From positions 1 through 19,564 of the forward strand of contig CBDUWP010000019.1 in assembly GCA_965370955.1 (NCBI GenBank): a DNA stretch of 19,564 nt, in the 5' to 3' direction. Origin of the DNA: CBDUWP01 sp965370955. GTDB lineage: Bacteria > Planctomycetota > Phycisphaerae > Sedimentisphaerales > Anaerobacaceae. This document shows, one piece after another, positions 1 to 8,836 of this stretch. Within the stretch, counting starts at the first letter, position 1. Every line of letters begins with the position of its first letter. The notes below the pieces were generated by a model. That model was not told the origin of the DNA, searched no databases, and was given only the letters and a program-made list of their open reading frames with translations. The position numbers and the translations under genes were made by a program.

Positions 1-1273
1 GTGCAACTTTTTCTAGGGTTGTTTTTCCAATCCCTCTTGGCGGCGTGTTTACGATACGTAATAGAGCCAAATCGTCAAGCGGATTCGCCAACACTTTCAG
101 ATATGCGATAACATCTCTGATTTCTTTTCTGCTGTAAAATTCCACGCCTCTAACAATTTGATATGGTATTTTATTTCTGATTAGCATTTCTTCCAGCGAT
201 CGGCTCATAGCATTTACTCGATAGAAAACCGCGATATCCCTTAGGGCTGTTCCTTTTTGCTGCAATTGCTTTACTTGCGTTGCCACAAAGTCCGCTTCTG
301 CAAATTCGTCTTCGGCGACATCGATTGTCACCTGCCCGGCGTGGGGCTTGGTTGGTATTAATTTTTTTTGTTTACGGTTTATATTATTACATATCAGGTC
401 ATCTGCTATTTTGAGTATTTTTGGTGTACTTCTGAAATTTTCTTCTAGAGCCACGATTTTGGCATTTGGATAATCGGTTTCAAACCGCAGAATATTTTGT
501 ATATCCGCCCCTCTCCATCGATAGATTGATTGGTCAGGGTCACCGGTTGCACAAATATTTGAATGTTCGCTCGCTAAGAGTTTCGCGATATTATATTGAG
601 CATTATTAGTATCTTGATATTCGTCGATCATCAAATATTTAAATCTTAAGCTCAATTCTTTTCGTACCGTTTCATTTTCTTCGAGCAATATCGCTGTTTT
701 CATAATGAGGTCATCAAAATCCATTGAGTTGTTAGAGCTCAATATTTTTTGATAATTAGCATATATTTTCGCTAACGATTTACTAAAATAATCGCAGGCA
801 TTTTGCTCAAATTTTTTTACTGTCACCATCTGATTTTTTAATGAGGATATTGCGTTCAGCATTCTCGCCGGCTGAAAATTCGTACTATCGAGGTCACATT
901 CTTTGACTGATTGCTTTATCGCTTTTTTTTGGTCAGCTGTGTCATAAATGCTGAAATTGCTGTCGATACCGGTGCTGGCGGCATATTGCCTCAAGATTCT
1001 CACACAGAGCGAGTGAAACGTGCTAATTTGCAGAGCTGAGGTTTGGCATAAGCTTTTTGCTCTGCCCGCCATTTCCGCAGCCGCTTTATTGGTAAAGGTG
1101 ATAGCACAAATATTGTATGGCTTGATACCCGCTTCGATTAGCGCCGCGATCCGATATGTTATGACTCGGGTTTTACCGCTTCCGGGCCCAGCTAGAACGA
1201 GCAATGGTCCATCGACATGGGTAACAGCTTGTTTTTGCGATTGGGTTAATTGATCAAGAAATCTTTTAAGCAT
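1..1273 (-). CDS. pcrA: UvrD/PcrA/Rep superfamily 1 DNA helicase (C-terminus missing, off left edge)
   Basis: ATP-dependent 3'-5' DNA helicase of the UvrD/PcrA group, acting in repair and removal of recombination or replication blocks. The 424 codons present are open from ATG 1273 to base 1. Visible motifs: Q-motif Gln13 (LTQSQKQAV), Walker A GPGSGKT at about 29-35, motif Ia ITFTNKAAAEM at 58-68, Walker B MIDEYQD at 215-221 with Asp217-Glu218, motif III GDPDQSIYRWRGA at 244-256, motif IV NFRS at 279-282, then the start of domain 2A (FYSRKEIRDVIAYL, NTPPRGIG). Full family members are about 650-750 residues, so roughly the last 40% lies outside. The start is decided by AAGGA at 1280-1284, six bases before ATG 1273; an ATG at 1280 leads only to a four-codon ORF. 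It is last in the minus-strand gene series, 40 bases after the preceding stop. PcrA versus UvrD or Rep cannot be settled without the C-terminus. Confidence 0.95.
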   Translation of the reverse strand, partial: MLKRFLDQLTQSQKQAVTHVDGPLLVLAGPGSGKTRVITYRIAALIEAGIKPYNICAITFTNKAAAEMAGRAKSLCQTSALQISTFHSLCVRILRQYAASTGIDSNFSIYDTADQKKAIKQSVKECDLDSTNFQPARMLNAISSLKNQMVTVKKFEQNACDYFSKSLAKIYANYQKILSSNNSMDFDDLIMKTAILLEENETVRKELSLRFKYLMIDEYQDTNNAQYNIAKLLASEHSNICATGDPDQSIYRWRGADIQNILRFETDYPNAKIVALEENFRSTPKILKIADDLICNNINRKQKKLIPTKPHAGQVTIDVAEDEFAEADFVATQVKQLQQKGTALRDIAVFYRVNAMSRSLEEMLIRNKIPYQIVRGVEFYSRKEIRDVIAYLKVLANPLDDLALLRIVNTPPRGIGKTTLEKVA

Positions 1274-1313
1274 TTGGCATCCTTGCAGGCTTTATCATTT
1301 GTTTTCGAGCGAA

Positions 1314-3077
1314 TCATTTTTGTTTTTGCTGATTGATTAAAATTTCCTGATTTTCGAGTTGCTTAGCTAATTTCGGCCTTTCGAGCTTTATCCTCGCCAG
1401 CAGACTATTTCTAAGCTCAGCCGGATATTCCTTATCATTGACAAAATCTAGCAGTGCGAAATATTTTTCCATTTCGATGCTTTCCAGCCTCAACCTATCT
1501 TGATCTCTAGCCGAATTACGATAATATTCATACATTTCTTCCACGAATTTTTCGCGTGCGTAAGCCTGATCATCGTCTCTGATTGCATATCTAAAATAAG
1601 CCTCTTTGAGCATTAAATGGATCTGCTTTTTAACCTGTATCCAGCTCAGTGTCACCACAGTTGACTTTAGTCTTTTTTGGATAAAGACCATATGCGTCAC
1701 CTTAAAATCATCACAGGGATACAGCTTTTGCAATTGCCGGTATATCTTTTTTGAATAGTCGGCATGTCCTGCCTGATAGAAATCCAATACGCAACCTTCG
1801 AGAAAATTCTCATGTCCTTTTTGCAAAGCTTCTGCAGAGTTTGGACTAACATTTTGATAATATTCAATATTCGCAAGCCTTGTTTTGTTAAAAGCGTTAA
1901 ACATTCTCAAATCTGGCCGAATAAAAACATCATAATTCATTTTGTTTTTTTCTTTGGTGAAATATGCTTGGCTCGCATTTTCGTCAGTTGGAACTTTGTA
2001 TATATATAGCTTTCCATATCGAAACAGATTTTGCAAACCATGCGTAACCATTCTGCCCAGATTCAATTGATACGACGAATATTCTTTTTTGCTTCCTCGT
2101 TCCAATCCTAATTCAGCCCAATAGATAGAATGAACATCTGCAACTCGCCAATCGAGTGGATATTGTTTATGAGCTGCATCGAAATCGACAGGCCCGAATT
2201 TTTTATTTAATTTTTGCATAAATTCTGGATTGAGTTTTAGCACATTTCGCAACTCCCAGCTTTTGGCGAAAAAATCTATTTTTTTAAGCACTTCGCTGCC
2301 CTGATATTCCTCAACAACCTTAAATGCCTCATCATTAAAGCTGGTTGGATTTTTTCTTAACTTCAAATAATTAGTTGCAAATGCCCCCTGCTCAAATTTT
2401 TTGTCACTATTTTTTAGCTCATTGACAAATGTCGCCGCGTTAGGATCAGTTTCGAGCTGACTTAATGTTTTTGGTGCTGCGATAAGATCTTCAAAAAATT
2501 GATTATCCGCCCCACCGACAAGCGGCTCCATAATCATAGCCAATTGCAGTTTATAATATCTATGCAGATCATCAGAAAAAAAGCCAATTTTATGCTGATA
2601 TATTCTGGCAAGTTCTTGATATAGCTGAATACTTTTCGGATTGATAACGATAGCCTTATCTCTGAGCAGTTCGTATCCATTTTTGACCCACTGCCATCTT
2701 TGTTCCGGCTGTGAAATTGGAATAGCTACAGAAATATTATACGCCATATTCCACGCTTGAAACAGCCATACTTCTGCGAATCTCGGTTGTAGAGTTGTGA
2801 TCCATTCCGACAATTGTTTGGCATCGAAAAATTGTCCCTGCTCTTTTAGGTTATCAGCTCTGATCCACAAAAAGTCGACCAAAATTCCTCGAAACGCGCC
2901 CATTGCTACAGTAGCAAAAGCCAGTGACGGCGGCGCATTTTCAAGTGGTTCGTTGGTTATAAGATTCAGCTCTATCCGCTGTCGATTTATATAGTCCAGC
3001 TGGGTCCCAGCCAAAAAGAACAATCCGGCAGATATAACAAGACATAAGCAGCAAATTATCGTATTACGTAATTTCAT
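1314..3077 (-). CDS. Conserved membrane-anchored protein of an ABC-2 export locus (planctomycete type)
   Basis: A 587-residue protein of unknown biochemical role. One membrane segment lies at about residues 6-25; the rest is hydrophilic and helix-rich, so it is probably anchored with a large soluble part outside the cytoplasm. A conspicuous block at about 60-165 contains FRGILVDFLWIRADNLKEQG, WITTLQPRFAEVWLFQAWNM, a NPKSIQLYQELARIYQHKIG stretch and an aromatic-rich tail; helix pairs here are TPR-like in rhythm but do not give a clean TPR match by eye. From memory, proteins with this block accompany an ABC ATPase and ABC-2 permease in many planctomycetes. ATG 3077 (MKLRNTII) is chosen because it puts the hydrophobic segment at the N-terminus and starts 7 bases after the permease stop; the longer alternative from 3137 would overlap the permease by 53 bases. 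I infer an accessory subunit of the neighbouring ABC system; no enzymatic motif is visible. Confidence 0.8.
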   Translation of the reverse strand: MKLRNTIICCLCLVISAGLFFLAGTQLDYINRQRIELNLITNEPLENAPPSLAFATVAMGAFRGILVDFLWIRADNLKEQGQFFDAKQLSEWITTLQPRFAEVWLFQAWNMAYNISVAIPISQPEQRWQWVKNGYELLRDKAIVINPKSIQLYQELARIYQHKIGFFSDDLHRYYKLQLAMIMEPLVGGADNQFFEDLIAAPKTLSQLETDPNAATFVNELKNSDKKFEQGAFATNYLKLRKNPTSFNDEAFKVVEEYQGSEVLKKIDFFAKSWELRNVLKLNPEFMQKLNKKFGPVDFDAAHKQYPLDWRVADVHSIYWAELGLERGSKKEYSSYQLNLGRMVTHGLQNLFRYGKLYIYKVPTDENASQAYFTKEKNKMNYDVFIRPDLRMFNAFNKTRLANIEYYQNVSPNSAEALQKGHENFLEGCVLDFYQAGHADYSKKIYRQLQKLYPCDDFKVTHMVFIQKRLKSTVVTLSWIQVKKQIHLMLKEAYFRYAIRDDDQAYAREKFVEEMYEYYRNSARDQDRLRLESIEMEKYFALLDFVNDKEYPAELRNSLLARIKLERPKLAKQLENQEILINQQKQK

Positions 3078-3084
3078 ATTTTTA

Positions 3085-4452
3085 TCAGATAATAACCTTA
3101 GCAATTTCACGTTTAGCAAAAATCCATACAGCGACAACCAATAGCAGCATTGCTTTGACGCCGATCATGATCATGGCCATCGCCGCCACTTGCGACCAGC
3201 TAAGCAGCTTAGACGCCACAAGATATTTCGCCGGTTGAAATTTATCGAATTGCGGCAAGAAAAACACAAATGGCCTAAAGGTGTAATCATACAAATTGCT
3301 CATCGATCCCTTTAGACTATCGAACGATTCCACGATAAAGCTGTTAGCTGCCCCTGCTGTGAAGATCACTAGACAGAGCATTATAGCCACAGGAAAAGAC
3401 AAAAAGCTAGCCGCAAACAATCCCAGACAAGCCAAGAATGTCACTTTGATAAAAATTAGCAGGACACATCTTATAAAATTCAAGGTGAAACTATCCGCTT
3501 TGTACAGCACTTCCAAACCATCTTTTAATGGGAAGATAACTAACCTGTTTGCATGGTCCTGCATATTCAAAAACCCTACCGCCAGATAGCCGTCATCAGC
3601 CACTGCGTCAGCGGGCAATTTTATTTCGGTAACGGTTCTGATCAGGTCTTTCCTTTCGAATGCGTATGTTTCTGCTCTTTTTGTCGTGATGTCACTTACT
3701 GGCCTATTATCTCCAATTATCCATCTGCTTTTGATATCCAAATTTGGCGGATTGTCCGGCGTTTCGTATTTAAATTTCACAAAGATGCTATTATTTTTAT
3801 TCGGGAGGTTTATATTATCAAAATGCCATAGCTTATCTTGTCCAACTTCGACAGCTCTTTCAGCCAATTGCTCTCTTCGTTTGATAAGATTGTGTATTTT
3901 TTTATCAGAGTAGCCCATTGGCAATTGATTTCTATTTTTCAGCTGCTTGTAGGATTTATCGATTATGTTTGAGAAATCTTTTTGGACAGGCTTTGCCGAA
4001 ACCCTAGCCGTATAGAACTCATCATTCAGGATTGTCATTTGTTTTGGGCTTGCCTTGAGATATTTCGGCATATAGATTACGACGCCATATATCACAGAGG
4101 AAAACATCGCCAGCAGACAAACATTGATAAGCATAATCCCCAGCAATTTGCCCAATATAATCTGATATCGTTTTACCGGCTTTGTTAGAACCGTATACAT
4201 CTGACATCCTTTGATATCGCTCGTCATGGTATAGGTTGACATAATAATGCTGAACAGGCTCAGGATCAGGCTTGTCAATGAAAAACTATAGGTCACAAAG
4301 GTTTGCAGCCGGCCCTTGACTGTCCCATCGCCATCCATCGTAACCCCCATAGCGATCAGCATAATCAGCATCAACAATGACAAGGCGACAAACACTTTCA
4401 TTCTCACAGCCATTTTAAAAGTGTTCTTCGCTATAGCCCAAAGACTAAGCAT
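3085..4452 (-). CDS. ABC-2 type transporter permease with large extracytoplasmic domain
   Basis: Membrane subunit (455 residues) of an ABC-2 family exporter, partner of the ATPase encoded immediately upstream. Hydrophobic segments occur at about 20-37, 57-75 and 100-127, then a hydrophilic domain at about 130-325, then several more helices in the last 130 residues. The cytoplasmic coupling region carries the typical ABC-2 sequence TMTSDIKGCQMYTVLTKPVK (about 76-95). The inserted soluble domain ends with a beta-rich stretch (VGFLNMQDHANRLVIFPLKDG) whose ligand is unknown. The start ATG 4452 (MLSLWAIAKN) is preferred: AAGGGG at 4459-4464 sits six bases before it, whereas ATG 4458 directly abuts that ribosome-binding site and 4482 would lie further inside the upstream gene. 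The chosen start overlaps the ATPase stop by 8 bases, indicating translational coupling. Substrate cannot be read from the sequence. Confidence 0.88.
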   Translation of the reverse strand: MLSLWAIAKNTFKMAVRMKVFVALSLLMLIMLIAMGVTMDGDGTVKGRLQTFVTYSFSLTSLILSLFSIIMSTYTMTSDIKGCQMYTVLTKPVKRYQIILGKLLGIMLINVCLLAMFSSVIYGVVIYMPKYLKASPKQMTILNDEFYTARVSAKPVQKDFSNIIDKSYKQLKNRNQLPMGYSDKKIHNLIKRREQLAERAVEVGQDKLWHFDNINLPNKNNSIFVKFKYETPDNPPNLDIKSRWIIGDNRPVSDITTKRAETYAFERKDLIRTVTEIKLPADAVADDGYLAVGFLNMQDHANRLVIFPLKDGLEVLYKADSFTLNFIRCVLLIFIKVTFLACLGLFAASFLSFPVAIMLCLVIFTAGAANSFIVESFDSLKGSMSNLYDYTFRPFVFFLPQFDKFQPAKYLVASKLLSWSQVAAMAMIMIGVKAMLLLVVAVWIFAKREIAKVII

Positions 4453-5551
4453 TTGCATCCCCTTGCTTTTTGGCATTTTCATTGTTTGTCAATTTGTCAA
4501 GCAGATCATTATTGATTTCTTGCGGCGATTTTTGCGTAGGTTTAGTTTCTGTATCTGTTTGAATACCTTTTGTTGGAGCAGAGCCTGCCTTAACAAGTTC
4601 ATCGAGGATTGTTTTTGAATCTTCATTTGTTTCGGTTGACTGTTCTGACAAAAAGGTGCTTATTTTAGTCGTACTGAACGCCCCGCTCGTTGAAATCTCA
4701 TCTTTTTGAGCCTGATGTATCGTTTTAACAAAGAAGTGTTCGAGCCTATCCATCGGCGTATGTACATTAAAGTCGACATTTTCGTTTTGCAGGATTTTTT
4801 TGATTTTTTCGAGCGCTTCATCGCTCAGATTATCAGTTATAATTTCCGTTTTATTTGTTTGTTTTAGTAATTGGTTGACATGTCCCTGCGATTGGATTTT
4901 TCCTCCGTACATGATAGCGATTCTATCGCAGATATCTTCAACATCAGCCAGCAGATGACTGCACATTAAAACAGTTTTGCCTCGTTTTGCCAACATCAGG
5001 ATCAGGTCTTTGATTTGCCTTGTCCCGATCGGGTCAAGCCCTGTTGTCGGCTCATCTAGTATCAATAGATCCGGATCATTTATCAACGCTTGCGCCAATC
5101 CTATTCGCCTTGCCATACCTTTTGAAAAGGTTCCGACCTGCCGATTCGCCGCCCCTGCTAATCCAACCATATCGATAAGCTCATCGATTCTAAAGTTTAG
5201 GACTTTTGATGGCAGTGAGAACAATTTTCCGTAGAACCTAAGTATTTCCCTAGCCGTCAGATATTTGTAGAGATATGATTCTTCCGGCATAAATCCTATT
5301 CTGCTGCTGATTTTAAGATTGGTTGCACTTCCGCCCAAGACGCTAGCTCTGCCTCTTGTCGGATTCAACAATCCCAGCAGCAATTTTATGGTTGTCGTTT
5401 TTCCCGATCCGTTTGGCCCAAGCAATCCAAAGACCTCATTTGATTTCACGTTCAGATCGATATCATTGACAGCCTTGACTTTAGCTCTTCCCCACCAATC
5501 GCGAAAAATTTTCGTCAGACCAAAGGTTTCAATCACATATTCCATATTCAT
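4445..5551 (-). CDS. ABC transporter ATP-binding protein with C-terminal extension
   Basis: ATPase subunit (368 residues) energising the adjacent ABC-2 permease. The nucleotide-binding domain covers about 1-235: Walker A GPNGSGKT at 45-52, Q-loop region around MPEESYLY (88-95), signature FSKGMARR at 142-149 (a K for the usual Q/G variant, common in ABC-2 exporters), Walker B LLILDEP at 162-168 with catalytic Glu167, D-loop GLD and switch His199. After the domain there is a DUF4162-like or regulatory region and a Thr/Lys/Asn-rich, low-complexity tail (about 290-368), making it some 60-130 residues longer than a bare subunit. ATG 5551 has GGAG four bases upstream; ATG 5545 is possible but less well spaced. 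It begins 14 bases after the P-type ATPase stop and overlaps the permease gene. The WW near residue 20 and A-loop region are typical of related planctomycete exporters. Confidence 0.95.
   Translation of the reverse strand: MNMEYVIETFGLTKIFRDWWGRAKVKAVNDIDLNVKSNEVFGLLGPNGSGKTTTIKLLLGLLNPTRGRASVLGGSATNLKISSRIGFMPEESYLYKYLTAREILRFYGKLFSLPSKVLNFRIDELIDMVGLAGAANRQVGTFSKGMARRIGLAQALINDPDLLILDEPTTGLDPIGTRQIKDLILMLAKRGKTVLMCSHLLADVEDICDRIAIMYGGKIQSQGHVNQLLKQTNKTEIITDNLSDEALEKIKKILQNENVDFNVHTPMDRLEHFFVKTIHQAQKDEISTSGAFSTTKISTFLSEQSTETNEDSKTILDELVKAGSAPTKGIQTDTETKPTQKSPQEINNDLLDKLTNNENAKKQGDANA
4459..4464 (-). promoter_or_regulatory. Ribosome-binding site that decides the ABC-2 permease start
   Basis: AAGGGG on the minus strand, six bases upstream of ATG 4452 and with no spacer before the competing ATG 4458. 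It lies inside the 3' end of the ABC ATPase gene and supports coupled translation of the two subunits. Confidence 0.6.
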
Positions 5552-5565
5552 CAGACTCCGACTTT

Positions 5566-7497
5566 TTAGCTTACTAATTGCCTATCAAGATGTTCACCAT
5601 ATCTAACGAGCCTTGCACTGTTGAAGACCACTATCAGCGATCCTGCAAAGTGCAGTACAGCCGCCAGAATTGGACTGATCCACGCCAGTGACGCTCCCAT
5701 GATTCCAATTGAGATAAAGAGCATACCGAAGGACAGATTAGCATTTATGACAGCTCTTGTTTTTCGTGACAATTGAATTATGAAGGGCAATCGGTTCAGG
5801 TCATTGTTCATCAATGCTATTGAGGCCGAATGTATCGCCACATCGCTTCCAGCTGCTCCCATCGCTATACCTAAGTCACCAGTTGCCAAAGCCGGCGCAT
5901 CATTGATTCCATCTCCGATAACCGCCGTGACATGTCCCTGCTGTTTGATTTGTTCTACGACCGTTAATTTGTCATGCGGCAGACAATGCGCTTTGAAATC
6001 CGTACAGCCTAGCTCTGCTGCCACAGACGCTGCGACTTCTTGCCTGTCACCGGTTAGCATGGTGACTCTTTTTATGCCTATTGCTTTGAGCATATCGATA
6101 GCCTCTTTTGCTTTTGGCCTTGTTTTGTCCTGCATTCCGATCCACCCGATACATACGCCGGATTTTGCGATATAAAGCGTACTAAACCCCTGATCTTCTT
6201 GGAGTGACGGATGGTCTGTGACAGATGCCGCATCGACTCCATTTTCTTTGAGGAAGGTATCTCGTCCGACCAGCACTTTTTCTCCATTGACTGTAGCCGA
6301 GACGCCTTTGCCGGGCGTTTCTAAAAAGTCGCTAATTTCGCCGATAGTGATATTGGCTTTTTTAGCGATTTGTACGATAGCTCTAGCTGCTGGATGCTTG
6401 CTCATTTGTTCAGCATTTGCCGCAGCTGCAAGTAGCTCTGCCGGCTCGACTCCATCAGACGGCGTCAATTTTGTCACGTACAATTGTCCTGTTGTCAAGG
6501 TTCCTGTTTTATCGAAGACCATAGCCGTTATTTTTCCGGCAATTTCGAGATCCGCCACATTTTTGACCAGCACTCCCAATCTAGCTGCCGCCGAGATAGC
6601 CGCCACCATAGCGGTAGGCGTTGCTAAGATCAATGCACATGGACATGATATAACCAAGATTGTGATTGCCCTGTCGATATCTCTGGTGAAGAACAAGACC
6701 ATCGCAGCGATCATCAGCACTGTTGGCGTATACCATTTTACATATCGATCAATGATCCTCATGATGGGTATTTTCGTTTGTTCCGCTTCGATAATGAGCG
6801 ACTGCACTTTGCCCAATGTCGTTTGTTCTCCGATTTTCGTAACCTTAATATCCAGCACACCAGTTAGATTACTGGTTCCTGCGAATACCGACATATCGAT
6901 CACTTTATCGACAGGCAGCGATTCGCCCGTGATTGTAGCTTCGTTTACCGAGCTTTGGCCAGAAACGATGTCACCGTCTGCGGGGATATTGTCACCGGGC
7001 TTGACCCTTACGCAATCGCCGGGCTTTAGTTCTTTTACCTTAACTTCCTCTTCTTTTCCCGATTCGCTGATAAGCACTGCTTTTGTCGGCGTCAGTTTTA
7101 TCAACGATTCGATGGACGCTCTCGCTCCCAGCGCCGTTCTGCTTTCGATCAGTTCGCTAAGCAACATAAAGAACGCCACAGCTCCAGCTGTAACATATTC
7201 TTGCGTTGCGAACGCCGCACATATTGCAAGTGCCGCCAGTTCGTCCATATGCGAATGACCGCTCAATAGACATTTTAGAGCATGCCACACGACCGGCACT
7301 CCCATCAGCAAAGCCCCAGCCATCGCCATTGTCTTGGAATTAAAGCTGCCCTTGCCATAGATAAATTCAGCCATCACGCTTGCGATCAGGAGTATTCCGC
7401 CAGCCAACGTGCCAAGCAATGCAATACTCAACTGGAACTGTTTATTTCCCGAATAGGTTCCAATATTTTCTTTTAGATGTAAATGTTGATGAGCCAT
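5566..7497 (-). CDS. P1B-type heavy-metal translocating ATPase, unusual last membrane segment
   Basis: Inner-membrane metal-cation exporter of 643 residues. Core motifs are intact: TGES at 190-193 (actuator), CPC at 285-287 in the ion-path helix, DKTGT at 329-333 with phosphorylated Asp329, HP at 368-369, TGD at 482-484, and GDGINDAP at 528-535. There is no N-terminal CxxC heavy-metal-associated domain, only a short His-bearing leader (His3, His5, His7). The final helix reads LHFAGSLIVVFNSARL (615-630); it lacks the Asp-containing DTG motif of Zn/Cd/Pb pumps and the MxxSS of Cu pumps, and only partly recalls the HEGG(S/T) of P1B-4 pumps, while the CPC is not the SPC of that group. So the metal cannot be assigned. 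It sits between hflK (29-base gap) and the ABC ATPase (14-base gap), probably in the same transcript. The ribosome-binding site is weak. Class assignment is firm, substrate is open. Confidence 0.95.
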   Translation of the reverse strand: MAHQHLHLKENIGTYSGNKQFQLSIALLGTLAGGILLIASVMAEFIYGKGSFNSKTMAMAGALLMGVPVVWHALKCLLSGHSHMDELAALAICAAFATQEYVTAGAVAFFMLLSELIESRTALGARASIESLIKLTPTKAVLISESGKEEEVKVKELKPGDCVRVKPGDNIPADGDIVSGQSSVNEATITGESLPVDKVIDMSVFAGTSNLTGVLDIKVTKIGEQTTLGKVQSLIIEAEQTKIPIMRIIDRYVKWYTPTVLMIAAMVLFFTRDIDRAITILVISCPCALILATPTAMVAAISAAARLGVLVKNVADLEIAGKITAMVFDKTGTLTTGQLYVTKLTPSDGVEPAELLAAAANAEQMSKHPAARAIVQIAKKANITIGEISDFLETPGKGVSATVNGEKVLVGRDTFLKENGVDAASVTDHPSLQEDQGFSTLYIAKSGVCIGWIGMQDKTRPKAKEAIDMLKAIGIKRVTMLTGDRQEVAASVAAELGCTDFKAHCLPHDKLTVVEQIKQQGHVTAVIGDGINDAPALATGDLGIAMGAAGSDVAIHSASIALMNNDLNRLPFIIQLSRKTRAVINANLSFGMLFISIGIMGASLAWISPILAAVLHFAGSLIVVFNSARLVRYGEHLDRQLVS

Positions 7498-7526
7498 AAA
7501 GTTTGTTTTCTTTATTTAACAAAATG

Positions 7527-8825
7527 TTAGTGTTTTGAATGTTTTTTTGGTTTCTTTTTATTAGCCGGGTCTCTATTAAGAATAAGCCTTATTTCGCTAT
7601 TGTTTGTTCCCGGATCGATCACGATTTTTTCATCTACGCTGTCGAAGATATTTTCGATAGCATCGCGATATATTTCTTGTAGCACAAGCTCTGGATTTTT
7701 TCGATATTCCGGCAAGATTTTCTCGAAATATGATGAGTTAGCCTTTGCTTCTTGTACAACTTTTGTTCGATATGCGTTTGCCTTTCCGATTTCCGATTGC
7801 GCTTCACCCGCCAATCTTTTCCAAAGGCTCTCCATATATTCGACATTTTGATTATCTGTAATAATTGCCTCGTATAATTCGTTTGCCACTTGCCCTGCAA
7901 CATTATTAAGTTTTTCAGTTGCATAGGCTTTAGCGACTGATTTTTGTTTTTGGCTTTCTTGGCTGACCCTGATTAGTTCTTGAAACGCATATCCTACTTG
8001 TCTCGGCCACGAGCTGTCGACCATTTGTATAGATATAACTTTAATGCCGCTTCCGATTCGGTCGAGATTTTTTTGCAGATGTATTTTAACATCTCTTGAG
8101 ACAGATTCTATTTTCTCGAATTTCACTTCATCGAGCGTATATTTAACCATCGTATTAACAACGGCGTTATCGAACAGAGAAGTCAAGAGCGGATTGACAC
8201 TATCGGCGATCACATCCCCATAATTTTGTCCGGGCTTTGTATTTTCGACATACACATTGCAGAAAAATCTTTCAGGGTCATTAACTTGATAGGTCAATTG
8301 CCATTTTGTATGGATAATCGTATAATCGCTTTGCCCGAAGACCGAATCGCTAGCTAAAAGTCCTTCGCCTCTTGTCAGACAATAGCCGTCGATTTCCGGC
8401 AATAATTGCGGCCTGAATTTTTTGGATTTTTGCACTATTTCTTTTGGTGTTTGATAATACCAGAACGAATTTATAGCCAGATTGACTTTGTTTTGCACTG
8501 GCACTTTGACCACTTCATGGATTGGATATGGAAACAAAAATTTAAGCCCAGCTCCGAGTACTCTGTTTTCGCCATTTCCTATGATTTTTCCGAACCTCAG
8601 TACCAGAGCTTTTTCATTCGGTGCAACGATGGTTACACCTGAAAAAACGAACAGTATTCCCAATACAATCATTATCACTTTAAGTACAGAGAAGCTCATT
8701 TTTAGCGCATCATATAGAGAGGAATTTGCTGCATCGAGCGGCATATTTTCATCTTCATATTTGCCATCGCTTTGACAATGGTTGCAATGTGCGTTATGTT
8801 TATGTTGATTTTTTTCGCTATCCAT
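7527..8825 (-). CDS. hflK: HflK-like SPFH/band-7 protein with His/Cys-rich N-terminus
   Basis: SPFH protein of 432 residues; in other bacteria HflK and HflC form a large cage around the membrane protease FtsH. Layout: a cytosolic-type leader with clustered His8, His10, His13, Cys14, His16 and Cys17, an acidic linker, one membrane segment at about 46-66, then the band-7 domain beginning VAPNEKALVLRFGKI, followed by a helical, coiled-coil-prone region (about 285-385) rich in Ala, Glu and Lys, and a very basic Lys/His tail. Compared with proteobacterial HflK the N-terminal Gly-rich region is replaced by the His/Cys cluster, and the middle carries an insertion around YYQTPKEIVQKSKKF. AGGA five bases before ATG 8825 supports the start. 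It follows hflC by 11 bases and precedes the P-type ATPase. No ftsH gene is in the window. HflK is assigned by pairing with HflC and length; direct function here is inferred. Confidence 0.87.
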   Translation of the reverse strand: MDSEKNQHKHNAHCNHCQSDGKYEDENMPLDAANSSLYDALKMSFSVLKVIMIVLGILFVFSGVTIVAPNEKALVLRFGKIIGNGENRVLGAGLKFLFPYPIHEVVKVPVQNKVNLAINSFWYYQTPKEIVQKSKKFRPQLLPEIDGYCLTRGEGLLASDSVFGQSDYTIIHTKWQLTYQVNDPERFFCNVYVENTKPGQNYGDVIADSVNPLLTSLFDNAVVNTMVKYTLDEVKFEKIESVSRDVKIHLQKNLDRIGSGIKVISIQMVDSSWPRQVGYAFQELIRVSQESQKQKSVAKAYATEKLNNVAGQVANELYEAIITDNQNVEYMESLWKRLAGEAQSEIGKANAYRTKVVQEAKANSSYFEKILPEYRKNPELVLQEIYRDAIENIFDSVDEKIVIDPGTNNSEIRLILNRDPANKKKPKKHSKH

Positions 8826-8836
8826 TTTATTCCTGT

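Noticed and set aside
1266..1280. Four-codon ORF (ATG 1280 to TAA) ahead of the helicase start
   Set aside because: The ribosome-binding site AAGGA lies at the right distance only for ATG 1273; the short ORF is probably chance.
3078..3137. Twenty extra N-terminal residues on the 587-residue protein
   Set aside because: The extension overlaps the permease gene, and the internal Met gives a normal N-terminal membrane segment with 7-base spacing from the permease stop.
6218..7258. 346-codon open frame on the plus strand opposite the P-type ATPase
   Set aside because: Its sequence is a low-complexity mirror of the ATPase codons, rich in Ser, Ile and Ala, with no recognisable domain; the ATPase on the other strand has every family motif.
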